DNA from: JAFDZO01 sp044226845
Lineage (GTDB): Bacteria > Bacteroidota > Ignavibacteria > Tepidaquicellales > Tepidaquicellaceae
Direction: 5' to 3'
Length of the DNA: 64,000 nucleotides
Assembly (NCBI GenBank): GCA_044226845.1
Contig: JBGAGG010000004.1
Coordinates: forward strand, 245,826-309,825
The notes under the pieces are model-generated. The model had not been told where the DNA came from. It saw nothing but the letters and a program-made list of their open reading frames with translations, and made no database searches. This document shows positions 24,302-33,727 of this stretch, piece by piece (position 1 is the first letter of the stretch; every line of letters begins with the position of its first letter). The position numbers and the translations under genes are program-made.

Positions 24302-25546
24302 ATGAAAAAATTTATTGTGATTTTTTTATTGATGTTTTGTTCTAATCTATTTTCCCAATGGATAAATCAAAAATACCCCGCAGGTTCGCAGTACATTTAT
24401 TTTAGCTCTTACTTTTTTAATGGCAGCACAGGTTTCATCGTAGGTTCCGGTCTCTCCATATTAAAAACCACTAATGGGGGGAGTAATTGGGATTTAAGAT
24501 TTTTAAATGGATATGACTTCAGAGGGATTGATTTCATAAGTAACTCCACAGGGATTGCTGCGGGATTTTATACAACTGGTCTATATAGTAGAACAACAGA
24601 TGGGGGAGCAAACTGGACTAAATATTATAATCCCGGAGGAAATTTTCTTTACAAAATAAAGTATGCATCAGGAGATACTTTATACGGTTGCGGTTACACT
24701 GGATATATAATGAAATCTACAAACGGCGGCTTAGAATTCTTTCAACAAATTTCAAATACTACGGAAATACTATCTGCAATGCATGTTGTTAACAACAATA
24801 TTGTTTACGCAGGCGGAGCAAACGGTAAACTTGTTAAAACCACAAATGGAGGAACAAATTGGTTTTCACTACAATCAAATATGGATTATGATATTATTGA
24901 TATGCAGTTTTTAAATGCCAATATGGGATATTTTGCGGCATATGGCAGCAGTGGAGGTATATTTAGAACGGTTAATGGCGGCTTAAATTGGACGCGTCTT
25001 CCTATTACACCCGGAATACAAATGACGGCAGTATATTATGTAAACTCGAGCGTTGGTTATGCAGTTGGTGTTTTTCAGGCCGGTAAATTCTCATATCACA
25101 AAGCAATTAAAACTACTGACGGCGGACTTGACTGGCAGGAACTGCCTACCGGAAATTTTTTATGGATGCGTTCCGTTTATTTCGTGAATGAATATACAGG
25201 TTGGATAACAGGTGACGGAAATCAGATTTTAAAAACAACATCCGGGGGTTTAACTTTCATAAATGAAAATGGTGAAACAATTTCTGATTTTAATTTAGAG
25301 CAAAACTACCCAAACCCTTTTAATCCATCTACAATTATCAATTATCAGTTAACAATTAACAGCTTCGTAATTTTAAATGTTTATGATGTGAACGGAAAAT
25401 TACTAAAAGAACTTGTAAATGAAAAACAAAGTGCGGGAAACTATTCAGTCGATTTTGACGGAAGCGGACTGCCCTCCGGCACATACATTTACCGCCTGCA
25501 AGCAGGCGATTTTTCAGAGACAAAAAAAATGGTGCTGCTGAAGTAG
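24302..25546 (+). CDS. secreted Ycf48/BNR-repeat propeller with type IX sorting domain
   Basis: I start at 24302 because the signal peptide MKKFIVIFLLMFCSNLFSQ begins there; an in-frame ATG 11 codons upstream would add an unlikely leader. The product is 414 residues. Repeats of Ycf48/photosynthesis-assembly type run through residues 20-325 (ILKTTNGGSNWD, YSRTTDGGANWTKY, LVKTTNGGTNWFSL, GIFRTVNGGLNWTRL, AIKTTDGGLDWQEL), giving about six blades. The C-terminal sorting domain is LEQNYPNPFNPST to TKKMVLLK. A secreted propeller of unknown ligand. Confidence 0.85.
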   Translation: MKKFIVIFLLMFCSNLFSQWINQKYPAGSQYIYFSSYFFNGSTGFIVGSGLSILKTTNGGSNWDLRFLNGYDFRGIDFISNSTGIAAGFYTTGLYSRTTDGGANWTKYYNPGGNFLYKIKYASGDTLYGCGYTGYIMKSTNGGLEFFQQISNTTEILSAMHVVNNNIVYAGGANGKLVKTTNGGTNWFSLQSNMDYDIIDMQFLNANMGYFAAYGSSGGIFRTVNGGLNWTRLPITPGIQMTAVYYVNSSVGYAVGVFQAGKFSYHKAIKTTDGGLDWQELPTGNFLWMRSVYFVNEYTGWITGDGNQILKTTSGGLTFINENGETISDFNLEQNYPNPFNPSTIINYQLTINSFVILNVYDVNGKLLKELVNEKQSAGNYSVDFDGSGLPSGTYIYRLQAGDFSETKKMVLLK

Positions 25547-25665
25547 TTGATAGTTGTCAGTTTTGCGGTTATTTGTCAAGTAAAAATTCCTCCCTATACC
25601 TACTAATAGGGAAGAATAAATTGCCCGCAAGTTTTATTATTATTATTTTGTAGAAGTACAATCCG

Positions 25666-25695
25666 GACCTGACAGGTTTTTAATCCTGTCAGGTC
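25666..25695. repeat. GACCTGACAGG palindromic repeat, copy 1
   Basis: GACCTGACAGG and CCTGTCAGGTC pair perfectly around TTTTTAAT. The reverse complement of the copy at 40941-40969 is identical except for one T in the loop. Confidence 0.8.
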
Positions 25696-25780
25696 TTTTG
25701 CATTTTAGAAAAAATATCCCGCTAAAGACGGGACTGCGCTACGCTCAGAATGTTACAATAATGCTACTTTGAAATGAACT

Positions 25781-25803
25781 CCCCCTCCTTACTAAGGAGG
25801 GGG
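25781..25803. repeat. C/G-rich REP-like hairpin
   Basis: CCCCCTCCTT and AAGGAGGGGG pair around ACT. It belongs to a family with relatives at 26360, 55993, 61140, 62441 and 62533, all intergenic, commonly flanked by a GGGGTGGTT- or ACCGCCCCCT-like arm. Confidence 0.75.
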
Positions 25804-25892
25804 CTTGGGGTGGTTATCAAAGCAGAAAAAAATGTGACAATAATATGACTATAATCGATAGCCCTCATTTTATGCAGGATGACAATCAGAGA

Positions 25893-25923
25893 TTATTTTG
25901 CAGAAATCCGTCAAAAATCCGTC
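25893..25923 (-). repeat. 31-bp GACGG dispersed repeat, copy 1
   Basis: On the minus strand two GACGGATTT words 11 bases apart are followed by CTGCAAAATAA. The element is identical over 31 bases to 60960-60990 and differs at one base from 40676-40706. All copies are intergenic. Confidence 0.8.
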
Positions 25924-26298
25924 AAGATTAAGTAATTTTTATGAAGTGAAAATGAAAAGTGTGATTTTAAGTCAAAAATAAAGAATGCTGAACGAAGTGA
26001 AGTCCCGCTTTAGCGGGGTTACTTTTTTGCGACTCTCTACAATTAATGAGATGCTGAGAGGCAAAATAGCGAAAACACAAGAGAATTAAAGAATCCGTCA
26101 AAAATTCGTCAAAAAGAAGAATTTGAAAATGTTACTTTTTTGTAACACAAAATCTGAGATTAAAAATCTGAAATCTGAAATTAGAAGAGAATCCGTCAAA
26201 AATTCGTCAATATGAAGAATTTTTTTCAGGAGAAATTGAAAAGTATGATTTTAAGCCAAAAATAAAGAATGCGACTTTTTTGCGACTTTTGCACAGGC

Positions 26299-26385
26299 TC
26301 CCCTCAGGAAGGAGAGGGGTTAGGGGTGAGGTTTAAATTGATACCGCCCCCTCAGTCCACCTCCTTAAAAAGGAGGAGGAAGCTT
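26299..26385. repeat. paired C/G-rich REP-like units
   Basis: Two units of the C/G-rich hairpin family face each other: CTCCCCTC..GAGGGGTTAGGGGTGAGG and ACCGCCCCCTCAGTCC..CCTCCTTAAAAAGGAGG. The pair is a miniature inverted element like the one at 62441-62554. Confidence 0.55.
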
Positions 26386-26409
26386 GGGAAATAAAATGTG
26401 ACAATAATG

Positions 26410-26835
26410 TTACTTTAACATCAAAGATGATATCATCTTATAATCATTCTCCGGAATTTCAAAAAATCCGGTACGAAATATAAATCCCCATGATTTCTTG
26501 TTCTTAATAAATTCTAGTTTTTCTATAAGCGGACGAATCTCGACTTCCTTTGATTTCTTGAATTCAATATTTCGCCGAAACGGCTCAAAATCGGCTGACA
26601 TTTGTACTTTTTCTATGTTTTCATCGCAAATTTCACCGATTGCGACGAATTTCTGATAAGGCGCTTTATCGTTCATTCCCTGTTTTGATGCGTAAAATAA
26701 AACCCGGTCGCCTTTGCTGATGCGTTTCAGCGGAGCTTCTTTGCCGTGATTAGCCTGCATAAATGAACCATCGACGCCTTTCATTATGTGGTCTTTGCAG
26801 GCAACAACAACCCAATATTTTGAGTTCTTTGACAT
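26410..26835 (-). CDS. EVE-domain (PUA-like) protein
   Basis: The 141-residue protein consists of one EVE domain: KYWVVVACKDHIMKG at the start, ISKGDRVLFYASKQG in the middle and KSWGFIFRTGFFEIP near the end. The family is structurally related to PUA and YTH domains and is thought to bind modified nucleic-acid bases; some members act in restriction of modified DNA. No nuclease partner lies nearby, so a housekeeping RNA or DNA-binding role is as likely. It follows the Wzi-like gene by 5 bases and may be cotranscribed. Its stop codon overlaps an 18-base intergenic repeat. Confidence 0.8.
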   Translation of the reverse strand: MSKNSKYWVVVACKDHIMKGVDGSFMQANHGKEAPLKRISKGDRVLFYASKQGMNDKAPYQKFVAIGEICDENIEKVQMSADFEPFRRNIEFKKSKEVEIRPLIEKLEFIKNKKSWGFIFRTGFFEIPENDYKMISSLMLK

Positions 26836-26840
26836 ATTTA

Positions 26841-28526
26841 TTAATACTCCAGATTGAACCTCAGATAAGCGAAAGATAAATCTGAAAATGTATCCTTGGT
26901 AAGATTGCTTACACCTGAATAATTATATCCCAGATGAAAATTGAAGCCTATGATTGGCTCATATTTAAAATCCATTGCAAACACACTGGTATTAACACGT
27001 TCGCCGTCTAAGAAATACATATCATCAGGGTCAATGCCGTATCTGTATCTCTGGAAAACATCGCCTCCTACGTTCTTTAAAAGATTACCGTTTGCATCAT
27101 AGATGTTATTTCCTTCACGGATTTTTTTAAACAACAGATTCAGCTGCATTCTATCGGAAAAATTATAGATGGCATTTAATCTAAGCTCATCTGCATTGGG
27201 TCCTATAGAATGTCCGAGTATTTCTGTGTAAGAGGTGTATGTATTTTTTGCAATTTGATGAGTGTATACAAACGGACGGATTTTTGTGTATTCAAAAATA
27301 AATGACAGGTTTTCTATTCCGGCAGGCTCATATAAATATGTTCCGAGCTGGTAACCTATCTTATTCGAAAATCTGTTAAGATTGGCAAGATTACCTATGA
27401 AATCTTCATCCATAAGAAAGTTTGCCTGGAACTGAACGTTCTTTAAAAAGTGCGACTGGAAATCAAAAAATATAAGTCCGTTATCTCTATCCTGTAAAGA
27501 TTGTTCCACGAATTTATAGAAAATTAAAGGATTGAGATAAGCGATTTCAAGAGGGCGTGAGTAAACGACAATATCTCCCATACCGACATCAAATAATCCG
27601 GGGAAGGAAAGCTTAAGCATATTTGCAGCCCAGAACTTTGAATAATTTGAATCAATATCTCTGTGATACTCCCCCACTGTAGAAGCAGTTATAGAAGTAA
27701 AATTAATTATGCCGTATTTAAAATTGAACTTGATAAAATCCATATCAGGACCGTTACCCGAAAGCGCTAACCGTTCACCGTAGCCAAAGCCGAACTTAAG
27801 CTGCTCGCGTCCGATTTGTGCAGAGATATCCATGCCTTCCATAGGGGAAGTTTTGTATCGCAAATATCCTGTGTTGTATTCGTAGCTTTGGATGTTTTCA
27901 CTATTCTCTAAAAATTTATATGTGTTTTTCAATCGCGGGTCTATGCGTGTTGCAAGTGTGGGAGATTTTGACAATGCACCTTTCTGAAATGATAAGTTAT
28001 AACCGAGGTGGCTGAAAACCGTGCCCTGAAATCTGAATCCGCCGTCAAATATAAATGTGGATGAATCACTGTACGGCTTGAACTCTTTGCCGCCTATTAA
28101 GTTGCCAAAGAAATCAATGTAAAGACTGTTTTCATCTTTCTCATATAAATAAACGTACTTTTTTTTATCGGAGAAAATTTCTCCGAAACGTTTTGAAAAT
28201 TTTCTATCGCCGTCAAAAAATCTTGTTGTATTATCATAGCTTCTTTCTTCAGGAAGGAATTCTATTTTATATTTTTGCAATAATTTTTTATCAACTGATG
28301 AAAGTTCATAAGATTTCTCATCTATCTGATATAAAAAATTTGATACATCTCCCCGGGATAAATTCGGATTATCATCGTTAATTGGTCCGATAACCTGTTT
28401 GACGGACATTGCTTTTAGATAGTCATAAACAGGATTTGACAGAGGAATGTTATCTTCCTGCGAGTAGCCCATATTGCAGGCAAAAAATAATATAGCTATA
28501 GTGAAAACAGTAAGAAGTTTGTTCAA
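26841..28526 (-). CDS. Wzi-like outer-membrane beta-barrel protein
   Basis: The 561-residue protein has a signal peptide (MNKLLTVFTIAILFFACNMGYSQ), a helical N-terminal cap with conserved DYLKAMSVKQVIGPI, and from about residue 130 a large barrel of alternating strands. Features reminiscent of capsule assembly protein Wzi include IGREQLKFGFGYG, IVVYSRPLEIAYLNPLIFYK and HSIGPNADELRL. Wzi anchors capsule at the outer membrane, but in this phylum many Wzi-like proteins lack a capsule locus nearby, as here. The C-terminal residues LRFNLEY fit a final barrel strand. Family call moderate. Confidence 0.6.
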   Translation of the reverse strand: MNKLLTVFTIAILFFACNMGYSQEDNIPLSNPVYDYLKAMSVKQVIGPINDDNPNLSRGDVSNFLYQIDEKSYELSSVDKKLLQKYKIEFLPEERSYDNTTRFFDGDRKFSKRFGEIFSDKKKYVYLYEKDENSLYIDFFGNLIGGKEFKPYSDSSTFIFDGGFRFQGTVFSHLGYNLSFQKGALSKSPTLATRIDPRLKNTYKFLENSENIQSYEYNTGYLRYKTSPMEGMDISAQIGREQLKFGFGYGERLALSGNGPDMDFIKFNFKYGIINFTSITASTVGEYHRDIDSNYSKFWAANMLKLSFPGLFDVGMGDIVVYSRPLEIAYLNPLIFYKFVEQSLQDRDNGLIFFDFQSHFLKNVQFQANFLMDEDFIGNLANLNRFSNKIGYQLGTYLYEPAGIENLSFIFEYTKIRPFVYTHQIAKNTYTSYTEILGHSIGPNADELRLNAIYNFSDRMQLNLLFKKIREGNNIYDANGNLLKNVGGDVFQRYRYGIDPDDMYFLDGERVNTSVFAMDFKYEPIIGFNFHLGYNYSGVSNLTKDTFSDLSFAYLRFNLEY

Positions 28527-28560
28527 ATTGGATTTTTAGTTTTGCTTTATTATAGTAAGT

Positions 28561-29592
28561 TTGAATCACATTTTTAATGCACATTATTTGGCAGAATTGT
28601 TTGAACCATTATACATAAAATTATATAAATCAGGTGAACTTTCCAGAAGAGCAGAAGTGCTGAAGCAAATGCTTGCGGATTGTAACATCTGTCCAAAAGA
28701 TTGTAAAGTGAACAGGCTTGAAAACAAAATCGCTGCCTGCTACTCAGGATTTAATCCCGTAGTCTCAGCGCATTGTGTACACTACGGTGAAGAGCCTGTG
28801 CTTGTAGGAATGAAAGAACACGGCAATGAAAACGGAGTCGGAAATATTTTCTTCGGCAACTGTAATCTAAGATGCGTCTATTGCCAGAATTACGAAATAT
28901 CTCAGAACCATAAGCTCGAAATAAAGAACGAAATCAGCATTGAACGTCTCGCCGAAATGATGCTTGAGCTTCAGAGTAAAAATGTAAACGCAATCGGCTT
29001 TGTATCCCCTACTCATTTTGTTCCGCAGATTGTGCTGGCGCTAGAGCTTGCAATTCCTATGGGGTTAAATCTCCCATTGGTATATAACACAAACTGTTAT
29101 GATTCAGTTGAAGTAATAAAATTGCTTGATGGAATTATTGATGTGTATCTGCCCGATTTGAAATACGCAGATAACGAATACGGGTATAAATACTCAAAGA
29201 TAAAAAATTATGTTGAGCACTCACACGCGGCTATAATCGAAATGCACAGGCAGATAGGAAGCGAAGTTGTAATAGAAAATAATTTAATGAAGCGCGGACT
29301 TATAATAAGACATCTTATTCTTCCCAATGATTTAGCAGGAAGCTACGATACTTTGAAGTTTATATCGGAGCTTGATAACAATATTCATCTATCAATAATG
29401 TCGCAGTATTATCCGACTCATAAAGCATTAACGATAGATTTGCTTTCAAGGAATATTCGCGAGCGTGAGTACGATAAAGTTTTAGACTGGATGGACGAGC
29501 TGAATTTACAGAACGGCTACTTACAGGAATTTGAAAGCGAAAATTATTACAGACCGAATTTTGCTGATAGAGTAGAGCCGTTTAAGAGGTAG
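28561..29592 (+). CDS. PflX-type radical SAM protein
   Basis: The 343-residue protein carries the radical-SAM CxxxCxxC cluster in GNCNLRCVYCQNYEIS, plus a second Cys-rich N-terminal block (CNICPKDCKVNR). This pairing is typical of COG1313/PflX, an uncharacterised relative of pyruvate-formate-lyase activating enzyme. The remainder (GFVSPTHFVPQI, YNTNCYDSVE, DVYLPDLKYADNEY) fits the family. The start is TTG at 28561; no in-frame ATG occurs before the Cys block. A TAAGTTTG word overlaps this TTG, so the true start or promoter is uncertain. It overlaps the convergent YigZ gene by 11 bases. Substrate unknown. Confidence 0.8.
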   Translation: MNHIFNAHYLAELFEPLYIKLYKSGELSRRAEVLKQMLADCNICPKDCKVNRLENKIAACYSGFNPVVSAHCVHYGEEPVLVGMKEHGNENGVGNIFFGNCNLRCVYCQNYEISQNHKLEIKNEISIERLAEMMLELQSKNVNAIGFVSPTHFVPQIVLALELAIPMGLNLPLVYNTNCYDSVEVIKLLDGIIDVYLPDLKYADNEYGYKYSKIKNYVEHSHAAIIEMHRQIGSEVVIENNLMKRGLIIRHLILPNDLAGSYDTLKFISELDNNIHLSIMSQYYPTHKALTIDLLSRNIREREYDKVLDWMDELNLQNGYLQEFESENYYRPNFADRVEPFKR

Positions 29593-30190
29593 AGATTACA
29601 ATAGATGCGTTCGTCAGCTTACCAACTTCATCTTTAAATTTCTCTATCTTAGAAACGATAACAGAACACTCAAGCTTTACTTTATCATCGGATGTATTGG
29701 ATAAAATTATTATTTGCTCTTTCTCAAGGAAGTTCATCACTGCTCCTATGTATTTGTAATCAAACTCGATTTTAAAATCTTCTGTAATTTGTTTTGTAAC
29801 GATTTCAGCATTTTGAACTGCAAGCTCCGATGCTTCAAAAATTGCGCGGCGAAGTCCGCCGACGCCTAGCTTCACTCCACCGAAGTAACGGGTTACGACT
29901 ATGAGGATATTAGTCAGTTCGAATTTATCTATGACTTCCATAATTGGTTTACCTGCAGAGCCCGACGGCTCTCCGTCATCGGAGTAACGGAAGTTATTTG
30001 CATCCAATCCTAATCTGTAAGCAAAAGGATGATGCGCAGCATTGTAATATTTTTTCTTAGATGATATTAATGTCTGATTTATTTCTTCAGGATTTGTTAC
30101 AGGATAGATCTGTGATATGAATTTTGATTTGGAAACTTTTAGCTCAGCTTCAGAAGGAATGAGAATAGTTTTATAGGAATCAATTTGCAA
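29582..30190 (-). CDS. YigZ/IMPACT family protein
   Basis: The 202-residue protein has the UPF0029/IMPACT N-terminal domain (KSKFISQIYPV, HHPFAYRLG, YSDDGEPSGSAGKPIM, VVTRYFGGVKLGVGGLRRA) and a C-terminal EF-G-V-like domain (residues ~135-202). The eukaryotic homolog affects translation control; the bacterial role is unclear. Length and motifs are normal. Stand-alone cytoplasmic gene. Confidence 0.9.
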   Translation of the reverse strand: MQIDSYKTILIPSEAELKVSKSKFISQIYPVTNPEEINQTLISSKKKYYNAAHHPFAYRLGLDANNFRYSDDGEPSGSAGKPIMEVIDKFELTNILIVVTRYFGGVKLGVGGLRRAIFEASELAVQNAEIVTKQITEDFKIEFDYKYIGAVMNFLEKEQIIILSNTSDDKVKLECSVIVSKIEKFKDEVGKLTNASIVISTS

Positions 30191-30283
30191 TTAACAATTA
30201 GTAATTAACAATTAACAGAAATATTTTAAAGTTAGAATAAACGAATAATTAACAACGGACAACCGATAACTAACAACTGACAA

Positions 30284-30937
30284 CTATTTCCATGCATCTT
30301 CACCTACAAGAGGGACAAATTTAAACTCGCTGTATTTCTTAATAGAGTATTCAGGCTTGCCGTCTTTGCCCTCTGATTTTTTTATTACAACCATCTGCTG
30401 CAATTTTTTATCACCTACAGGTATTACCATTATTCCATCGTTCTTTAACTGAAGTGTCAATTGTTTTGGAATTTTCGGGCTGCCTGCAGTTACAATAATT
30501 CTATCGTATGGAGCAAATTGCTGCCAGCCTGTTGAACCGTCATCTAACTTCATTGTAATGTGATATGGTAAAGACTCGAATCTCTTTGCAGTGTTTTCAA
30601 ACAGGTCATGTACTCTTTCAATTGAATAAACTTTAGCGCCCATTTCACAAAGCATTGCTGCCTGATAACCGGAACCTGTTCCTATTTCAAGGACTTTATC
30701 ACCCGGTCTTACATCGAGAAGCTCCGTCATGTAAGCAACTGTATAAGGCTGGGAAATTGTCTGTCCGCCGCTTATGGGCAGCGCAGTATTATCATAGGCA
30801 TACCGTTTCATTTCAGATGATACAAAAAGTTCACGTTTGACTTTACCGATAGCTTCCAGTACTTTTTTATCTTTAATGCCATGCTTCTTAAGCTGCTCTA
30901 CTAAGTCTTTTCTTCTCTGTGTGTGTAAGTCTGTCAA
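30284..30937 (-). CDS. pcm: protein-L-isoaspartate O-methyltransferase
   Basis: The 217-residue enzyme uses SAM to methylate L-isoaspartyl residues in damaged proteins. SAM-binding motif I VLEIGTGSGYQAAML is clear, as are the family blocks YAYDNTALPISGGQTISQPYTVAYM, YDRIIVTAG and PVGDKKLQQMVV. The start codon overlaps the end of cdaA by 4 bases (ATGA), so the two are translationally coupled. Confidence 0.92.
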   Translation of the reverse strand: MTDLHTQRRKDLVEQLKKHGIKDKKVLEAIGKVKRELFVSSEMKRYAYDNTALPISGGQTISQPYTVAYMTELLDVRPGDKVLEIGTGSGYQAAMLCEMGAKVYSIERVHDLFENTAKRFESLPYHITMKLDDGSTGWQQFAPYDRIIVTAGSPKIPKQLTLQLKNDGIMVIPVGDKKLQQMVVIKKSEGKDGKPEYSIKKYSEFKFVPLVGEDAWK

Positions 30938-31782
30938 TTCTCTGCTTCTTCCTTCTTCTTTGGTGTTATGGATTTTTCCGCATCGTCAAAAATTGTCTTA
31001 ACAGATTTTGCCACACTGGTCTTTGCAATAGTTTTATTCAGTTCCTCTATCAATTCATTTCTGTCCTTTATCTTCTTTATTTTGCCGTCTTCTGCAATGG
31101 AAATAACCTGTCTCTCCTCTGAAAGTATAAGACAAATTGCATCGGATTCCTCAGTTATTCCCACTCCTGCTCTGTGCCTTGTTCCGTAATTTCTCACACC
31201 AAGCTTTGATACATCTGCCAAAGGCAATGTGCATCTTGCCGCCTCAATTTTATTGTTGTTAATTATAACTGCTCCGTCGTGAAGCGGAGATTTAGGATTG
31301 AACAATGATATAAGCAGTTCTTTATTGATTTTTGCGTCAAGCTTCTCGCCTGTTTCAACAACGTTCTGCAAGCCCGTTGTACGCGTGATTACAATCAGCG
31401 CCCCCCATCCTTTTTCTTTCATTTCCATCATTGCGTCAACTATTTCAGCTATGTATTCGCTTGTATTTGCCCGCGTGAAAATCCTTGTAAACCGGGTTTT
31501 ACCTATGATAAGCAGCAGCCTTCTTATTTCCGGCTGGAATAAAATAATGAATGCAATTACCCATATTTCAGTGACACGACCAAGTAACCAGCCCAGAGCT
31601 TGAAAATCCAATGCCTGAGCAAGAATTGAAATACCGACTATGAAAACCAGCGCTATAAAAATCTGCGCAGCAATAGTACCTTTCATCACATTGAACAAAC
31701 GGTAAAAAATATAGGAGACAATTATAATGTCTATTATATCTATGAGCTTTACCGTAACGAATCCAATGCTGAATAATTCCAT
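30934..31782 (-). CDS. cdaA: membrane diadenylate cyclase CdaA
   Basis: The 282-residue protein makes cyclic di-AMP from two ATP. Three transmembrane helices fill residues ~8-85 (IIIVSYIFYRLF, IFIALVFIVGISILAQ, WVIAFIILFQP). The DAC domain follows with the signature DGA (169-171) and RHR (202-204). The C terminus is a short helix and charged tail. c-di-AMP generally controls potassium and osmotic balance and wall homeostasis. Upstream of and overlapping pcm; no CdaR/YbbR-type gene is adjacent. Confidence 0.92.
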   Translation of the reverse strand: MELFSIGFVTVKLIDIIDIIIVSYIFYRLFNVMKGTIAAQIFIALVFIVGISILAQALDFQALGWLLGRVTEIWVIAFIILFQPEIRRLLLIIGKTRFTRIFTRANTSEYIAEIVDAMMEMKEKGWGALIVITRTTGLQNVVETGEKLDAKINKELLISLFNPKSPLHDGAVIINNNKIEAARCTLPLADVSKLGVRNYGTRHRAGVGITEESDAICLILSEERQVISIAEDGKIKKIKDRNELIEELNKTIAKTSVAKSVKTIFDDAEKSITPKKKEEAEN

Positions 31783-31942
31783 ATGAGCAAGTTACTCAAT
31801 TAAATATTTTTTTTCAGTGTAAAGAATTGTTTTGCAGTAATTCTTCTTTCAAATAACAAATGCTCTACAATTACGTATTAAAACTAAATCAAGCACTTCT
31901 TTTTAAATTGATTAATTTTTCTGAGAGTGTATTTTGTAATAG

Positions 31943-32968
31943 ATGGAAAACAATACAGACAACTCTGAACAAGAACTGAACAGGCTTGCATTAGAAGAAG
32001 AATACAGAAGAAGATTTTCCGGGTATGAAGCACCGAAAAAAAAGAATAACTACTTATTCCATATAGGTCTTTTTCTTCTTACATTTATAACAACTACTCT
32101 AGGCGGAGTTTACTGGGGAGGCAACGACCCATATAATATTTCAAATTTCGCGCTTGGACTTACTTATTCCTGTTTAATATTATTTATAATTTCTGCTCAT
32201 GAATTCGGGCATTACTTCGCTGCTAAAATTCACAAAGTTGATGTTACACTTCCCTACTATATCCCGTTTCCTTTTTTATTTTTAAACCCGTTCGGAACAA
32301 TGGGTGCCGTTATAAGAATGCGCTCAGCTGCTTCAACACGCAAAGCACTGTTTGATATAGGCGTAGCAGGACCTATTGCCGGCTGGATAGCATCTGTTAT
32401 AATCTTAATAATAGGATTTACAACTCTGCCTTCAATAGAATTTTTATTCAAAATCCATCCGGACTACGCAATGAACGGCGTACTTGTTCAGGGAGAAACT
32501 TTCGGATACAGTATTTTATTTAAAAGTTTTGAATGGTTATTTGCTTCGCCTTCCGGTTTTATGCCGCCGATGAATGAAGTATATCACTACCCTTTTTTAT
32601 GCGCCGGTTGGTTCGGACTATTAATAACTGCTCTCAATATGATGCCGGCAGGTCAGCTTGACGGCGGACATATTTCATACACAATGTTCGGTAGTAAAAG
32701 TTCTTCTATAATCGGACACGTTGTTGTTGGGATATTATTTATTATGGGAGTGATCGGCCTTTTACCTTTGATAGATATTAACGTGGATTTCGGCTCCGTC
32801 AACTGGCTTGTATGGGCTTTGCTTATCACATTTGTAATAAAAATTCCTCATCCTCCGACAGTGAATCACGATCCGGAACCGTTAAGTAAAACAAGAATGG
32901 CAATCGGCTGGTTTACTTTTTTAATACTGATTTTATCTTTTGCACCCGTACCTATTTATATAAAATAA
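31943..32968 (+). CDS. M50/site-2-type membrane metalloprotease
   Basis: The 341-residue polytopic protein has the zinc motif HEFGH (His86-His90) inside a membrane segment and the second motif MMPAGQLDGGH (NxxPxxxLDGG type). About six to seven transmembrane helices are apparent, with a cytoplasmic N terminus of ~45 charged residues. There is no PDZ domain, unlike RseP. Related proteases cleave membrane proteins or signal peptides within the bilayer. Substrate unknown. Convergent and abutting with pgeF. Confidence 0.88.
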   Translation: MENNTDNSEQELNRLALEEEYRRRFSGYEAPKKKNNYLFHIGLFLLTFITTTLGGVYWGGNDPYNISNFALGLTYSCLILFIISAHEFGHYFAAKIHKVDVTLPYYIPFPFLFLNPFGTMGAVIRMRSAASTRKALFDIGVAGPIAGWIASVIILIIGFTTLPSIEFLFKIHPDYAMNGVLVQGETFGYSILFKSFEWLFASPSGFMPPMNEVYHYPFLCAGWFGLLITALNMMPAGQLDGGHISYTMFGSKSSSIIGHVVVGILFIMGVIGLLPLIDINVDFGSVNWLVWALLITFVIKIPHPPTVNHDPEPLSKTRMAIGWFTFLILILSFAPVPIYIK

Positions 32969-33727
32969 TTATTCCCGCATTCCAATTACTCCGAACATTC
33001 TGCCTGTTGCTCCTTTCTCTCTCCTATGAGAATGGAATATTTCTTTATCTCTGAATGTACAATAAGTAGTAACTTCAATGTTTTCTTTTTTTAATCCTGC
33101 GTTTAACAATTGTTCAAAAATATCCTTTTTCAAATCAAGGAAGTATTTTCCGTTCTGGATTCTATAACTTGAGGTTTTAAATCTTTCAGCAACTTCTTTA
33201 CTTACTTCATAGTTGTCAACTGATATTCCAGGACCTATGTATGCTATCATTTCAACGGGGCTTACTCCATATTCATTTATCATTCGTTCAACAACTTTCT
33301 CAGAAATTTTATACTCAGTTCCTTTCCAGCCTGAGTGAATTCCGGCTACGACTTTCTTATCGGGAGAGTATAAAAAAACCGGAATGCAATCTGCAATGCT
33401 GATTGCCAGATAAAGGTTTTTTTCATTGGTAATTAATGCATCACTATCCTGAATAAAACATGATTCATTTACAATGTTAACATTATCCGAATGTATCTGC
33501 TTTTGCATCACAACTTTATCCAACGGAATGTTAAGATGTTCAAAAAATCTTTTCCTGTTCTCCCGGACATTTTTCTCTTCATCGCCAACGCTTAACCCAA
33601 GATTTAAAAAGTAAGGTGACGGGGAAACTCCGCCGTCTTTAGTGCTGATTGCTAATAATAATTCCGGGTATTTTTTAATTAATTCAGGTTCTACTACTTT
33701 CATCATTCTACTTGATTTAATCATCAT
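32969..33727 (-). CDS. pgeF: YfiH/LACC1-type purine nucleoside phosphorylase
   Basis: The 252-residue protein belongs to the YfiH (formerly DUF152, polyphenol oxidase) family. The zinc-binding His/Cys set is visible: GIHSGWKGT, YCTFRD and FHSHRREKG. Members cleave adenosine and other purine nucleosides, and in some bacteria YfiH edits peptidoglycan precursor errors. Length normal. Its start overlaps the end of the rescue-factor gene by 11 bases, implying cotranscription. Confidence 0.85.
   Translation of the reverse strand: MMIKSSRMMKVVEPELIKKYPELLLAISTKDGGVSPSPYFLNLGLSVGDEEKNVRENRKRFFEHLNIPLDKVVMQKQIHSDNVNIVNESCFIQDSDALITNEKNLYLAISIADCIPVFLYSPDKKVVAGIHSGWKGTEYKISEKVVERMINEYGVSPVEMIAYIGPGISVDNYEVSKEVAERFKTSSYRIQNGKYFLDLKKDIFEQLLNAGLKKENIEVTTYCTFRDKEIFHSHRREKGATGRMFGVIGMRE

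Larger units (their letters stand above)
25547..26409. other. 863-base gene-free region, repeat mosaic 1
   Basis: No protein or RNA gene is seen. Left to right it holds a CTCCCTAT/ATAGGGAAG hairpin (25590-25613), a GACCTGACAGG palindrome (25666-25695) and 18-mers of the GTAACAT type (25750, 25832, 26396). It also has C/G-rich hairpins (25781-25803, 26299-26385), the 31-bp GACGG element (25893-25923) and further half copies (ATCCGTCAAAAATTCGTCAA near 26092 and 26191). The same parts recur at 40.2-41.1 and 60.8-61.4 kb. Confidence 0.7.

Noticed and set aside
26410..26835. EVE-domain gene as part of a modification-dependent restriction system
   Set aside because: No McrB, HNH or other nuclease gene lies beside it; the neighbours are an outer-membrane protein and repeats.
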